Numbered from the stretch's first letter, positions 41,895 to 50,761 are shown. The stretch is DNA of 64,000 nt from CAZSXU01 sp964610505 (GCA_964610505.1 CAZSXU010000007.1:1-64000), one strand, 5' to 3'. A program made the numbers and translations. The notes: generated by a model not told the origin, from the sequence alone.

Positions 41895-43349
41895 ATGAAA
41901 CGCTTGACTCTCACGTGGGCTCTAACGGTCTGTCTCGCCGCTTGCCATGTAGCATTCGCGGCGGGTGCCGAGGACGGGAAACGGCCGGCTTCCAAGAAGT
42001 TCGGGGAGTCTGTCTATCTGCTGGAAACATGGATCGAGTCGGTGCTCGATTTCGATCGCCTGCCGGGAATGTCCATCGCCGTCATCCACGATCAGGAGAT
42101 TGTCTACACGAGAGGGTTCGGTTACGCGGATGTTGAGAGGGGCGTGAATGCGACGCCGAATACGCGCTACAGCATCTGCTCGATCTCCAAGCTGTTTACC
42201 AGTATTGCCATCATGCGGCTTCGCGATGAGGGGAAGCTGAGTCTGGATGATCCAGTGTCCAAACATCTACCCTGGTTTGCGCTGGAAACCGAGGATCCCA
42301 AGGCGCAGCCGCCGACGCTGGAGGATTTACTGCGGCACTCAAGCGGGCTGCCCTGCGAACCGGATTTGGCGACCTGGCCCGAATCCGATCTGCGCCGTCC
42401 GTCGCGCGAAGAACTCATCGAAGGAGTTTCGAAGCTGAAGGCGAGTTATCCCACCAACACGCAGTTCAACTACTCAAACCTGGGATTCTCTCTCCTCGGC
42501 GAGGTGGTGTCGGTGGTTTCAGGCATGGCGTATGAGGAATACGTGCACGAGAGCATCCTCGAGCCTCTTGGAATGGAGGCGACGACTCCGTATCCACCCC
42601 GGAGTGTGCCGGGGAGGGAAGTGGCCGTCGGCTATGGGCGCTGGCCGCGAACGGGATCGCGCGCGGTAATATCACTTCCCGATGCACGGGCGATGACTCC
42701 CGCAGGAGGTTTCGCCTCGACGGTGACGGACCTGGCGAAGTTTGCGATGTGGCAGTTCCGCGTCCTCGACGGGAAAGACGACGACGTCCTGGGCCAGGAA
42801 ACGCTGGAGGAGATGCAGACCGTCCAGTGGCAGGATCCCGAGTGGGGCTACGGATTCACAGTCTGGTCCATGGGGGGCATGCACTTCGTCGGACATCAGG
42901 GCGGCTGCCCTGGGTACAAGTCGCAGATCATCCTCTGCCCGGAAGAGAAGATCGCTGTGGTGGCGATGATCAACGCGACGGACGCGCCGCAGTTCACGCT
43001 AGTGTTGGAGACCTACAATATCATGGCGCCGGCTCTTAGGGCCTCGAGTAGCAGCGAGGAGGCGGACGAGTCGCAGGACTGGGCGAAATACACCGGGTAC
43101 TACACGGCCGACATGTCCTGGTCCGAGGCCGAGGTGGTGGTGTGGGACGGCGCCCTGTCGGTGATGTGGGTGCCGACGGGCAATCCTCTGGGCTCTCTGG
43201 TGAGATTGAAGCGCATCGAGGGAGGCATCTTCCGCCAGGTCGGAGGCGATGGGGCGCTTGGCAAGCACTACGTGTTCGGGACCGATGCCGAGAGCAACAC
43301 CGTCTGCATGAAGTTCAATAACAACCTGCTCAGGAAGACGGTTCCCTGA
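41895..43349 (+). CDS. Secreted class C beta-lactamase-family serine hydrolase
   Basis: A 484-residue exported protein (signal peptide about residues 1-23). The beta-lactamase/transpeptidase-like domain has the SxxK nucleophile motif in YSICSISKLFTS, a YSN motif in QFNYSNLGFS and a HQGGCPGYKS stretch in the KTG-box position. A C-terminal lipocalin-like region (from about 390) follows. Members act as D-amino peptidases, esterases or beta-lactamases; the substrate cannot be told. AAAAGGAG precedes ATG 41895. Transcribed alone. Confidence 0.88.
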   Translation: MKRLTLTWALTVCLAACHVAFAAGAEDGKRPASKKFGESVYLLETWIESVLDFDRLPGMSIAVIHDQEIVYTRGFGYADVERGVNATPNTRYSICSISKLFTSIAIMRLRDEGKLSLDDPVSKHLPWFALETEDPKAQPPTLEDLLRHSSGLPCEPDLATWPESDLRRPSREELIEGVSKLKASYPTNTQFNYSNLGFSLLGEVVSVVSGMAYEEYVHESILEPLGMEATTPYPPRSVPGREVAVGYGRWPRTGSRAVISLPDARAMTPAGGFASTVTDLAKFAMWQFRVLDGKDDDVLGQETLEEMQTVQWQDPEWGYGFTVWSMGGMHFVGHQGGCPGYKSQIILCPEEKIAVVAMINATDAPQFTLVLETYNIMAPALRASSSSEEADESQDWAKYTGYYTADMSWSEAEVVVWDGALSVMWVPTGNPLGSLVRLKRIEGGIFRQVGGDGALGKHYVFGTDAESNTVCMKFNNNLLRKTVP

Positions 43350-43514
43350 GGTTGCGCCGGCCGGGGGAGAGTCCGCCGTCGCAGTCAGCCATTGTCACCG
43401 AATCCTCGAACGTGTACTATGTCCCGGGAAGCCAGCGTCTAGCAAGCGGCTGCGGCGGACGGCGGTCCGCCGCAGCTCAGCCGGAGGGTCTCCGAAAGTC
43501 AACGAGAGGACGAT

Positions 43515-44330
43515 ATGCCCGGACTCAAGATGAAAGGTCTCGACAAGTTCATGAGTGTACTGATTTGTATTGTCTTCATCTCCTGTATCGGCGGCTGCGC
43601 AAGAGAACAACAGGAGCGTCATTTCTACTTCGTCCAGATTACCGACACCCATTTTGAAACCGGTGATAACATAGACAGATCGAAGAAGGCAGTGGAACTC
43701 ATCAACGACTTGCCAATGAACATCCAGTGTGTGGTGCATACAGGCGACATAACTACGAACAGATTTGACGACAAGCAACTCTTAGACGTGTCCCTACCGA
43801 TACTGGGGAAGATTGCCGCTCCAATCCACTTTGTGGCCGGTAATCATGATATTTTCCCTGAGAGACTGGAGTCATCGTGCAAGGCGTATGAAGAGATTTT
43901 TGGAGGATTGATTTCTCAGGCGGAATATGAGGATGTTGTATTCATATTTGTCTTCACAGAGCCGCTGAGAAAATCATTCACGATAGATGGCTACCAACCC
44001 CTGGAGCAGCTCGAGGAGTATCTCAAGAAGGCAGATGGAAAACCTGTGATCGTGTTTCATCACGCCCCTTCGGTCGATAATTTCTATAACAATGAGTTTC
44101 ATGGAGGATGGGAGAATGAGATAAGGGAGAAATGGGTGAATCTGATCAATGGTTACAACGTCAAGGCGGTCATCGCCGGGCATTATCACAGAGACGAACA
44201 TCACTGGTTGGGAGATGTCCCGCTATATGTGTCGGCGCCGATTTCTGGATACTGGGGAAGGCAAGCAACGTTCAGGATATACGAGTACCACAACGGTAGA
44301 ATTGGATATAGAACTCAGTACATAGAATAG
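43515..44330 (+). CDS. Calcineurin-like metallophosphoesterase lipoprotein
   Basis: A 271-residue protein with an N-terminal lipoprotein signal (lipobox IGGC, Cys about residue 28). Metallophosphatase motifs occur in order: ITDTHF, HTGDITTN, AGNHD, VFHHAP and AGHYHRDEH. These ligand the two metals. The substrate is unknown. Its codons are clearly AT-richer than those of its neighbours, with many AAA, GAA and ATA codons, which suggests recent acquisition. ATG 43515 is the given start, but ATG 43530 or 43551 would also give a normal signal peptide. Confidence 0.88.
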   Translation: MPGLKMKGLDKFMSVLICIVFISCIGGCAREQQERHFYFVQITDTHFETGDNIDRSKKAVELINDLPMNIQCVVHTGDITTNRFDDKQLLDVSLPILGKIAAPIHFVAGNHDIFPERLESSCKAYEEIFGGLISQAEYEDVVFIFVFTEPLRKSFTIDGYQPLEQLEEYLKKADGKPVIVFHHAPSVDNFYNNEFHGGWENEIREKWVNLINGYNVKAVIAGHYHRDEHHWLGDVPLYVSAPISGYWGRQATFRIYEYHNGRIGYRTQYIE

Positions 44331-44585
44331 AGGCCAGACCGTCTTGGGGATCGACTGCGAAACTCGGAGTTTACCTCGGAGTAGCTACATCCATCGGTGA
44401 CGCCTATCTCTTTGTCTGCGGCCGAGACTCCGGCCTTCTCTGAAGCCATCCAGTGCGGAAGCTTCGACGGGAGATCCTGGGGCCAGCGTGAAGTCGCTTG
44501 TCCGGCCTGCCCGACCGCCGAGATCGAGAGCAGCTCGAGTTCCCCGCTCAAATGGCCGATGGAGAGGAAGAGGAGGTGATCGGCC

Positions 44586-45119
44586 ATGAAGCGCGTTGAG
44601 GCCGTCCGGCCCGAATCGGTGTGTACGTTGAACGGAGGGTGGGTTCGAATCCTCGCCCTCGGCGCCCTGCTGCTCGTTTCGGGCTGTGCACCCGTTATAG
44701 ACAATCTCCCCAAGAACGCTCCCAGGGGATACATCGAATGTCGCTGGCAGGGAAATCCGGGTTTTCCGCTGATGCTTTCGCTGTTTCCGGAGGGGAGGGA
44801 CGCCGATCCCCTGGCCGTCTACCGCAGCGACGACAGGAGGGGCCGGGTTCGGTTCGCCGCTCGTCCGGGTGCTCATGTCTTGATCGTCTCCTCCATTGGG
44901 GACGCCGAGTTCCTCTCTACGATCGCCAAAGGGAGCAGACCCTTTGGCCCGCTCCCGGCCAACGAGAGAGAAGCGCTCGCTCTTCAGGTCTGGACCGGAA
45001 TGAAGACGGCCGTCGGCATTGACTTCGAGCGACAGGACAGCTGGTCTAACTGGGCGGGTCGTCCCATCGCCGGTAGCTACCTGATGACGCTCGCGGCCGA
45101 AAGACCGGTACCCAGATAA
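44586..45119 (+). CDS. Hypothetical lipoprotein
   Basis: A 177-residue protein with a lipobox LLVSGC (Cys about residue 36) and a perfect AGGAGGTGAT site 9 bases before ATG 44586. The mature part has no recognised domain. Its alternating pattern of Gly, Arg and hydrophobic residues is consistent with a small beta-sandwich. It is just upstream of the microcompartment operon, but a strong separate promoter lies between, so a link is not implied. Confidence 0.7.
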   Translation: MKRVEAVRPESVCTLNGGWVRILALGALLLVSGCAPVIDNLPKNAPRGYIECRWQGNPGFPLMLSLFPEGRDADPLAVYRSDDRRGRVRFAARPGAHVLIVSSIGDAEFLSTIAKGSRPFGPLPANEREALALQVWTGMKTAVGIDFERQDSWSNWAGRPIAGSYLMTLAAERPVPR

Positions 45120-45260
45120 CACCCCGAACCGCCGCGCACCCCTGTTTCGGCCCGATTTCTCCCCGCACACCCCATTCCGGGGTGATCATCGCTTTCGACC
45201 TCTGCCTGTGGGACTTCCCAACGGAACATCATCGCACGCATCCCGGGCCCTTGAATTGTC

Positions 45261-45288
45261 TTGACATGCACACGGCCCGGGACATATT
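45261..45288 (+). promoter_or_regulatory. Promoter of the microcompartment operon
   Basis: TTGACA (45261-45266) and CATATT (45283-45288) have a 16-base spacer. The leader of about 75 bases contains GTGAACCCGTATCAC, a GTGA-N7-TCAC dyad, and facing TGTGAAA/TTTCACA heptamers (about 45288 and 45350). Both are candidate operators for a sugar-responsive regulator. No regulator gene is adjacent. Confidence 0.6.
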
Positions 45289-45367
45289 GTGAAATCCTGA
45301 TATTGATTTTGTGTGAACCCGTATCACTCAGTCGCACATAGAGTTTCACACACGCGGGGAATCGAGA

Positions 45368-46771
45368 ATGACGGAGGCTCTCAACGTGCACCGTGTGGCC
45401 ATCGGCGCCGATCATGGCGGTTTTCAACTCAAGGAGCAGCTGAAGGCGTATCTCAACTCCAAAGGGTATGGGCTTGAGGACTGCGGGACCTTCAGCGAGG
45501 AAGCGGTCGACTACCCGAAGATTGCCGCGGCCGTCGCCCGGCTGGTGGCCGAAGGGCGTTCGGAGCGCGGCATCATCATCGACGGCGCGGGGATCGGTTC
45601 CTCCATGGTGGCCAACAAGGTGCCCGGCGTCCGGGCGGCCCTTTGCTATGATGTTTCCTCCGCGACGAACGCCCGAGAGCACAACGACGCCAATGTTCTG
45701 ACCCTGGGCGCACGAATGATCGGGATCGGCCTGGCCCAGCAGATCGTGGATGTTTTCCTGACGACCGACTGTGTGGAGGATCGCCACCGGCGCCGGGTAG
45801 CCATGATTGGGGAGGTCGAGAGCGGCCGTCCTCTGCCCGCCGCACCGGCAACTCCGACGGCGGAAGCGGGCGCCGGAGTTTCTGAGGGGGATCTGGATCG
45901 CATTGCCCGGGAAGTGGCCGCCATGCTCTCCACGGGGGCAGGCCTGTCTGCGGAATCAAAGGAGACCATTTGCGGGGAACTCGTCTGCGGTCTGTGCGCA
46001 GACTGCATCCAGAGGAATCCCGAAGCCGTTCGCGATCTGATCAACGATACGGGTGCCGACCGCATCAGCCTGGGTCCCGGCGGCGAGGGCGTTCCTAAGG
46101 ATCTGGCCAAGTACATCGACCACACGCATCTCAAGCCGGATGCCACGGCTGAGCAAATCCGCAAGCTGTGTCGGGAGGCGGCCGAGTACGGATTCGCCGC
46201 GGTTTGCGTCAATCCGAACTGGGTTCCCCTCTGCCGGGAGGAGCTGGCGGGAACCGGCGTGGCGGTTTGCACGGTGGTCGGGTTTCCGCTAGGCGCGCAC
46301 CAACCGGAGGTCAAAGCCCTGGAAGCCCGGCGGGCGATTCGCGAGGGGGCCCGGGAAATCGATATGGTGATCAACATCGGGGCCCTGAAGGGTGGAGATC
46401 ATGCCCTTGTCGAGAGGGACATTCGAACGGTGGCCGACGCGTGCCATGAAGGACGGGCGGTTCTCAAGGTAATTATCGAGACGGCCCTTCTCACGGACGA
46501 GGAAAAGGTCCTGGCGTGCCGGCTGGCGAAAAAGGCCCGTGCCGACTACGTCAAGACCTCGACCGGATTCGCCGGCGCCGGCGCAACCGCACACGACGTG
46601 TCGCTCATGAGCGGAGCCGTCAGGGGAACCAAGATGGGGGTGAAGGCCGCAGGAGGTATTGGTTCCGCGGCGGACGCCGAGAAGATGATCCAGGCGGGCG
46701 CGACGCGGATCGGCGCCAGCGCGGGAGTGAAGATCGTCAAGGAGTACAAGCAAGTCACGGTTTCCGAGTGA
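45368..46771 (+). CDS. RpiB-DeoC fusion: sugar-phosphate isomerase plus deoxyribose-phosphate aldolase
   Basis: A 467-residue fusion. Residues 1-150 are a RpiB/LacAB isomerase (VAIGADHGGFQLK, HNDANVLTLGAR with His105), but the usual catalytic Cys is Asp72 in IIIDGAGIGSS. A Pro/Ala linker (155-170) leads to an amphipathic helix SEGDLDRIAREVAAML (172-187) that resembles the encapsulation helix of the aldehyde dehydrogenase in this operon. Four cysteines follow (202, 207, 210, 213). Residues 245-467 are DeoC: Asp332 in EIDMVINIGALK, Schiff-base Lys396 in VKTSTGF and Lys426 in KAAGGIG. DeoC splits 2-deoxyribose-5-phosphate into acetaldehyde and glyceraldehyde-3-phosphate. It is first in the operon and probably enclosed in the shell. 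Confidence 0.92.
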   Translation: MTEALNVHRVAIGADHGGFQLKEQLKAYLNSKGYGLEDCGTFSEEAVDYPKIAAAVARLVAEGRSERGIIIDGAGIGSSMVANKVPGVRAALCYDVSSATNAREHNDANVLTLGARMIGIGLAQQIVDVFLTTDCVEDRHRRRVAMIGEVESGRPLPAAPATPTAEAGAGVSEGDLDRIAREVAAMLSTGAGLSAESKETICGELVCGLCADCIQRNPEAVRDLINDTGADRISLGPGGEGVPKDLAKYIDHTHLKPDATAEQIRKLCREAAEYGFAAVCVNPNWVPLCREELAGTGVAVCTVVGFPLGAHQPEVKALEARRAIREGAREIDMVINIGALKGGDHALVERDIRTVADACHEGRAVLKVIIETALLTDEEKVLACRLAKKARADYVKTSTGFAGAGATAHDVSLMSGAVRGTKMGVKAAGGIGSAADAEKMIQAGATRIGASAGVKIVKEYKQVTVSE

Positions 46772-46793
46772 ACGAACAGGTAGGGGAGAGCCC

Positions 46794-47414
46794 ATGGACC
46801 TGCGATCGTATGTGTTCCTCGACAGCATTCAACCCCAGTACGCCGCTTTCCTGGGAACGGTGGCGCAAGGATTCCTGCCCATCGCGAACATGGCGTCGCT
46901 CTACGTCGAGATCTCGCCGGGAATCGAGATCAATCGAATCACGGATATTGCGCTGAAATCCACGCGAGTGACGCCGGGGATGCAAGTGGTGGAGCGCCTC
47001 TACGGGTTGCTGGAAATTCACTCGGAATCGCAGGCGGACGTCCGGGAGGCCGGCCGGGCGATTCTTCAGGCGTTGAATCTCAAGGAAGAGGATCGCTGGA
47101 AACCCAGGATTCTCTCCAGTCAAGTGGTCCGCCGGATGGATGATCATCAGACCCAGCTGATCAACCGGATGCGGCACGGGAATATGATCGTTCCCGGGGA
47201 GACGATGTACGTGATGGAAGTCGAGCCGGCCGCCTATGCCGCTCTGGCGGCGAATGAGGCGGAGAAGGCGGCCGAGATCAACATCCTTGAGGTTCGCGCG
47301 TTCGGCAGTTTCGGCCGCGTGTACCTCGGCGGTGAGGAGCGGGACATCGACGTCGGCTGGCGTGCGGCGGTCGGCGCAATCGAATCGGTAACCGGAAGGG
47401 TCGTGAAGAAGTAG
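46794..47414 (+). CDS. Tandem-domain microcompartment shell protein (BMC-T), first copy
   Basis: A 206-residue protein with two fused BMC folds (about residues 1-95 and 105-206), giving a pseudohexameric trimer tile. N terminus DLRSYVFLDSIQPQYAAFLGT and the second-domain start DRWKPRILSSQVVRR fit this class. BMC-T trimers often form a wide, possibly gated pore for larger metabolites or cofactors. 22 bases after the fusion gene. It differs strongly from the second BMC-T at 49777. Confidence 0.9.
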   Translation: MDLRSYVFLDSIQPQYAAFLGTVAQGFLPIANMASLYVEISPGIEINRITDIALKSTRVTPGMQVVERLYGLLEIHSESQADVREAGRAILQALNLKEEDRWKPRILSSQVVRRMDDHQTQLINRMRHGNMIVPGETMYVMEVEPAAYAALAANEAEKAAEINILEVRAFGSFGRVYLGGEERDIDVGWRAAVGAIESVTGRVVKK

Positions 47415-47465
47415 AAGAGCAACGGGGCACGTTGAGAATCCACTATTCAAGGGAGGCAGTCGGCA

Positions 47466-47780
47466 ATGGCAGAAGCCCTTGGCATGATCGAGACCCATAG
47501 CTATGCCGCCATGGTCGAAGCGGCGGACGCGATGGTGAAGGCGGCGAAGGTGGAGCTCGTTCATTATGAGAAGATCGGCGGGGGATACGTGACGGCCATT
47601 ATCCGAGGCGACGTGGCGGCCGTGAAGGCGGCCTGTGACGCCGGCCAGGCCAGTGCGTCCCGTGTCGGCGAGGTTGTCGCCGTTCATGTGATCGCGCGTC
47701 CGCATACGAACATCGATCTGGTGCTTCCGCTGGGCCGCCTCGACCAGGTTCGGGCGGAACTGAAGAAGACGACGAAGTAG
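47466..47780 (+). CDS. Hexameric microcompartment shell protein (BMC-H)
   Basis: A 104-residue single-domain shell protein of the PduA/EutM class: ALGMIETHSYAAMVEAADAMVKAAKVELV, then the pore-loop region KIGGGYVTAIIRGDVAAVKAA and GEVVAVHVIARPH. It forms the flat hexamers that make most of the facets. It is the only BMC-H in the operon. A strong GGGAGGC site precedes the ATG. Confidence 0.96.
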   Translation: MAEALGMIETHSYAAMVEAADAMVKAAKVELVHYEKIGGGYVTAIIRGDVAAVKAACDAGQASASRVGEVVAVHVIARPHTNIDLVLPLGRLDQVRAELKKTTK

Positions 47781-47874
47781 GCCGGTCGCGCCTGCTGGAG
47801 AAGACCGGCCGCGGGGGGAGAGGCGCGTTGAATTGCGCTGCGTCTCACCGACCCCGGAAGGTTGAGGAGTTGCC

Positions 47875-48162
47875 ATGGTTCTGGCCAAAGTGGTCGGCAC
47901 GGTTGTCGCCTCGCGCAAAGAGAAGAGCACGGAAGGACTCCGCTTCATGGTCCTCGAGCAGATCGACCTCGACGGCAAGCCCTCGGGAGGGTTTGTCGTA
48001 GCGGCCGACGCCGTGGGGTCGGGTGTGGGTGAAATGGTGCTCTATGCCTCGGGAAGCTCGGCGCGGCAGACTGTAGCGACGGACAAACGTCCGTGCGACG
48101 CGGTGATCATGGCCATTGTCGACCAGTGGGAAGTCGGCGGCAAGACAAAGTACAAGAAGTAG
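47875..48162 (+). CDS. Pentameric vertex protein (BMC-P, EutN/CcmL family), first copy
   Basis: A 95-residue EutN/CcmL homologue: MVLAKVVGTVVASRK, GLRFMVLEQIDLDGKPSG, VAADAVGSGVGEMVLYASGSSAR and DAVIMAIVDQWEV. Pentamers cap the twelve shell vertices. It is followed by about 170 bases without a gene before the dehydrogenase. Confidence 0.95.
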   Translation: MVLAKVVGTVVASRKEKSTEGLRFMVLEQIDLDGKPSGGFVVAADAVGSGVGEMVLYASGSSARQTVATDKRPCDAVIMAIVDQWEVGGKTKYKK

Positions 48163-48331
48163 CCCGGACAATCCATGGAACCCTGCTGCGAGCAAGACAG
48201 GACGAGCCTGAACTGCGTTTCGGAAGCGATTTCGATCCTCGACGGAGCCGGGCTACGCAATCGGCGAAGTCCTATGTAGGCTTGGGGAGCTTCTGCCATA
48301 GGTAGTGTTGGGGTTTGGCGTTGGAGAATTC

Positions 48332-49777
48332 ATGTCTGTGACGTTGTCGGAAGGGCAGATTCGGGAGATCGCACGGCGGGTTGTGGAGTCGCTGGGAAGA
48401 TCCGGTGCGCCGCCGACCGCCGCCGGGGCGGCCGCACCCGCGGGAGCCCTGGCCGAAGGCGTGTTTGCGGATGTCGATTCGGCCGCGCGCGCGGCCGCCG
48501 AAGCCCAGCGTTCGCTGGTGGCGATGACCATGTCCCAGCGGGACAAGATCGTTTCCCGAATTCGGCAGGTGATGCTGGATCATGCCGAGGCCCTGGCGGG
48601 TGAGGCTCTGGCGGAGACGGGGCTTGGTCGCCTGGACGACAAAACGGGAAAGAACCGGCTCGTTGCGGAGAAAACTCCGGGGACGGAAGCTCTTTATCCG
48701 ACGGCCCGAAGCGGAGATCGAGGGCTGTCGTTGTTCGAACCGGCTCCCTACGGCGTCATCGGGGTCATCACGCCCGTAACCAATCCTACGTCGACCATCA
48801 TCTGCAACACGATCGGAATGGTGGCGGCGGGCAACGGCGTGGTCTTGAACGTCCATCCCTCGGCTAAGACGGTCTCGATCCGAACGGTGAACCTCATCAA
48901 CCAGGCCATCCGGGAGGCCGGTGGGCCTTCCAACGTGGTTACCACTCTGGCCGAGCCGACGATCGAATCGGCCCAAGAGCTGATGAAGCATCCGGGCATC
49001 CGTCTCCTGGTCGTGACCGGCGGAGCCGCCGTCGTCAAGGTAGCGATGCAGAGCGGCAAGCGGGCGATCTGCGCGGGCCCCGGGAATCCTCCCGTGGTCG
49101 TGGATGAGACGGCGGATCCGGACCAGGCGGGCCGCGACATTGTCCGAGGCGCATCCTTCGACAACAACATCGTGTGTGTCTGCGAGAAAGAGATTCTCGC
49201 CGTGGACTCCGTGGCCGACGCCCTCCTGAAATCCATAGGACGTCAGGGAGGGGTTGTCCTCACGGGGGTCCAGCTTCGCCAGATCGAGCGGGTGCTCTTC
49301 CCGCACGACAGGACGCCCGGAAGGCCGGCGGCGGTTGAGAAATCACTCATCGGCAGGGACGCGGGCGTCATCCTCTCCAAGATCGGAGTGAACGCGGGGC
49401 CGCAAGTCCGGCTGGCCGTGGTGGAAACCGACGCCCAGCATCCTCTGGTGTGGACGGAACAGATGCTTCCCGTCATGCCTCTGGTGAGGGTGAGAAGCGC
49501 CGATGAGGGGATCGACCTGGCTCGGCGCGTCGAGCAGGGCATGAGGCACACGGCCGTGATGCACTCGAAGAATCTGGATCATCTGAGCCGGATGGCCAAG
49601 GTGATGGACTGCAGCATCTTCGTGAAGAACGGCCCCGCAGTGGCGGGATTGGGTTTCGGGGGTGAGGGCTACTCATCCTTCTCCATCGCGTCGCCGACGG
49701 GAGAGGGGTTGACGGGCCCGAGGCAGTTCTCCAGGGAACGGCGGTGCGTTCTGGTCGATCACTTCAGGATCGTGTGA
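48332..49777 (+). CDS. CoA-acylating aldehyde dehydrogenase with encapsulation peptide (PduP/EutE type)
   Basis: A 481-residue enzyme that oxidises an aldehyde to acyl-CoA with NAD. Residues 3-20 (VTLSEGQIREIARRVVES) form an amphipathic helix typical of encapsulation peptides. A Gly/Ala/Pro linker (23-42) separates it from the dehydrogenase core. The catalytic Cys is most likely Cys282 in SFDNNIVCVCEKE, the position of PduP NNLPC; Cys284 is also near. ATG 48332 has a TTGGAG site; an upstream TTG at 48305 is less likely. Its product would be acetyl-CoA, or lactoyl-CoA if lactaldehyde is used. The stop overlaps the next start (TGATG). Confidence 0.93.
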   Translation: MSVTLSEGQIREIARRVVESLGRSGAPPTAAGAAAPAGALAEGVFADVDSAARAAAEAQRSLVAMTMSQRDKIVSRIRQVMLDHAEALAGEALAETGLGRLDDKTGKNRLVAEKTPGTEALYPTARSGDRGLSLFEPAPYGVIGVITPVTNPTSTIICNTIGMVAAGNGVVLNVHPSAKTVSIRTVNLINQAIREAGGPSNVVTTLAEPTIESAQELMKHPGIRLLVVTGGAAVVKVAMQSGKRAICAGPGNPPVVVDETADPDQAGRDIVRGASFDNNIVCVCEKEILAVDSVADALLKSIGRQGGVVLTGVQLRQIERVLFPHDRTPGRPAAVEKSLIGRDAGVILSKIGVNAGPQVRLAVVETDAQHPLVWTEQMLPVMPLVRVRSADEGIDLARRVEQGMRHTAVMHSKNLDHLSRMAKVMDCSIFVKNGPAVAGLGFGGEGYSSFSIASPTGEGLTGPRQFSRERRCVLVDHFRIV

Positions 49778-50400
49778 TGGAACATCCAGCGCTTGCACTC
49801 GTGGAACTGAACAGTATCGCCGCCGGGGCCAGAACGGCGGACGCGATGGCCAAGAAGGCCCCCGTCGAGATCCTGCGTGTGGGGACAATTCATCGCGGCA
49901 AGTACTTGATCCTGATCGAGGGTAGCGTAGGGGCGGTTGAGGAGTCCTTCGCCGAGGGTCTTCGGGTGGGGGGGGAATCCGTCGTCGATAAGGTCTTTCT
50001 GCCGGAGGTCGATCGGACGGTTCGGGACGCGCTTCTGGGGAATCGACAGACGGGCACGTACGATGCCTTGGGAGTGGTCGAGACCGCCAACGTGGCGGCC
50101 GTGATCGAAGCGGCCGATGGGGGGGTTAAGGGCGCCGACGTCAAGGTGATGGAAGTACGCCTGGGCGATGGGATGGGAGGCAAGGGTCTCGTTTTCTTCA
50201 CGGGCAAGGTTCACGATGTAGAGGCCGCCGTGGACATCGCCGTCGAGCGAATCCGGGATCGGCAGACCTGGGTCCAGCAAACGGTCATCCCGATTCTTCA
50301 CGAAGACATGGCGCGGCAGGTGGCGGAATCGACTCGCTTCGGGCCGCGGCGGAGTTCGGGCGGCAGAGCAGCGAGACGGCGGGGCAGCGGAGCCGATTGA
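49777..50400 (+). CDS. Tandem-domain microcompartment shell protein (BMC-T), second copy
   Basis: A 207-residue protein with two BMC folds: ALALVELNSIAAGARTADAMAKKA and YDALGVVETANVAAVIEAADGGVKGADV. The layout resembles PduT-type tandem proteins. The Ser/Gly/Arg-rich last 20 residues are disordered. No Cys for an iron-sulfur centre is seen at the pore positions. ATG 49777 shares a base with the dehydrogenase stop. Confidence 0.9.
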   Translation: MEHPALALVELNSIAAGARTADAMAKKAPVEILRVGTIHRGKYLILIEGSVGAVEESFAEGLRVGGESVVDKVFLPEVDRTVRDALLGNRQTGTYDALGVVETANVAAVIEAADGGVKGADVKVMEVRLGDGMGGKGLVFFTGKVHDVEAAVDIAVERIRDRQTWVQQTVIPILHEDMARQVAESTRFGPRRSSGGRAARRRGSGAD

Positions 50401-50473
50401 GCGTGTGCACACTCTGCGGTCCCAGGATTGCCGCTCCGCGCTTCTGACGGATGGAACCGGAAGGTGGAATCGA

Positions 50474-50761
50474 ATGCGTCTGGGCCGGGTTATTGGGACC
50501 GTCGTTCCCTGCGTTGTCTACGAAGGGCTAACGGGTGTTCCGATGCTCATCGTCACGCCGCTGGATAAACGGGGAAAGCCCAAGGGAACCCCCTTTGTGG
50601 CGGCGGATGCAACGCGCATGGCGGGCCCCGGTGAACTCATCTATTACGAAGCTTCTCGAGAAGCCGCCCTGGCGCTCGACCCGTGGTTCGTCCCTGTGGA
50701 TCACGCGATCGTGGGCATCGTTGACGGTGTCGAGCGAGACGGCGTGGAGATCAAACCGTGA
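50474..50761 (+). CDS. Pentameric vertex protein (BMC-P), second copy
   Basis: A 95-residue EutN/CcmL homologue starting MRLGRVIGTVVPCVVYEGL with FVAADATRMAGPGELIYYEASREA. ATG 50474 has GGAAGGTGGA upstream; a longer frame from 50405 has a poor N terminus. It overlaps the third copy by 4 bases. Confidence 0.93.
   Translation: MRLGRVIGTVVPCVVYEGLTGVPMLIVTPLDKRGKPKGTPFVAADATRMAGPGELIYYEASREAALALDPWFVPVDHAIVGIVDGVERDGVEIKP

Noticed and set aside
44397..44579. 60-codon frame upstream of the lipoprotein gene
   Set aside because: It has no ribosome-binding site, and its composition mirrors the antisense frames of the region.
44640..44665. tRNA-like T-loop phrase GGTTCGAATCC
   Set aside because: It lies inside the lipoprotein reading frame. 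The flanking bases do not form a 5-bp T-stem, and there is no acceptor or anticodon stem.
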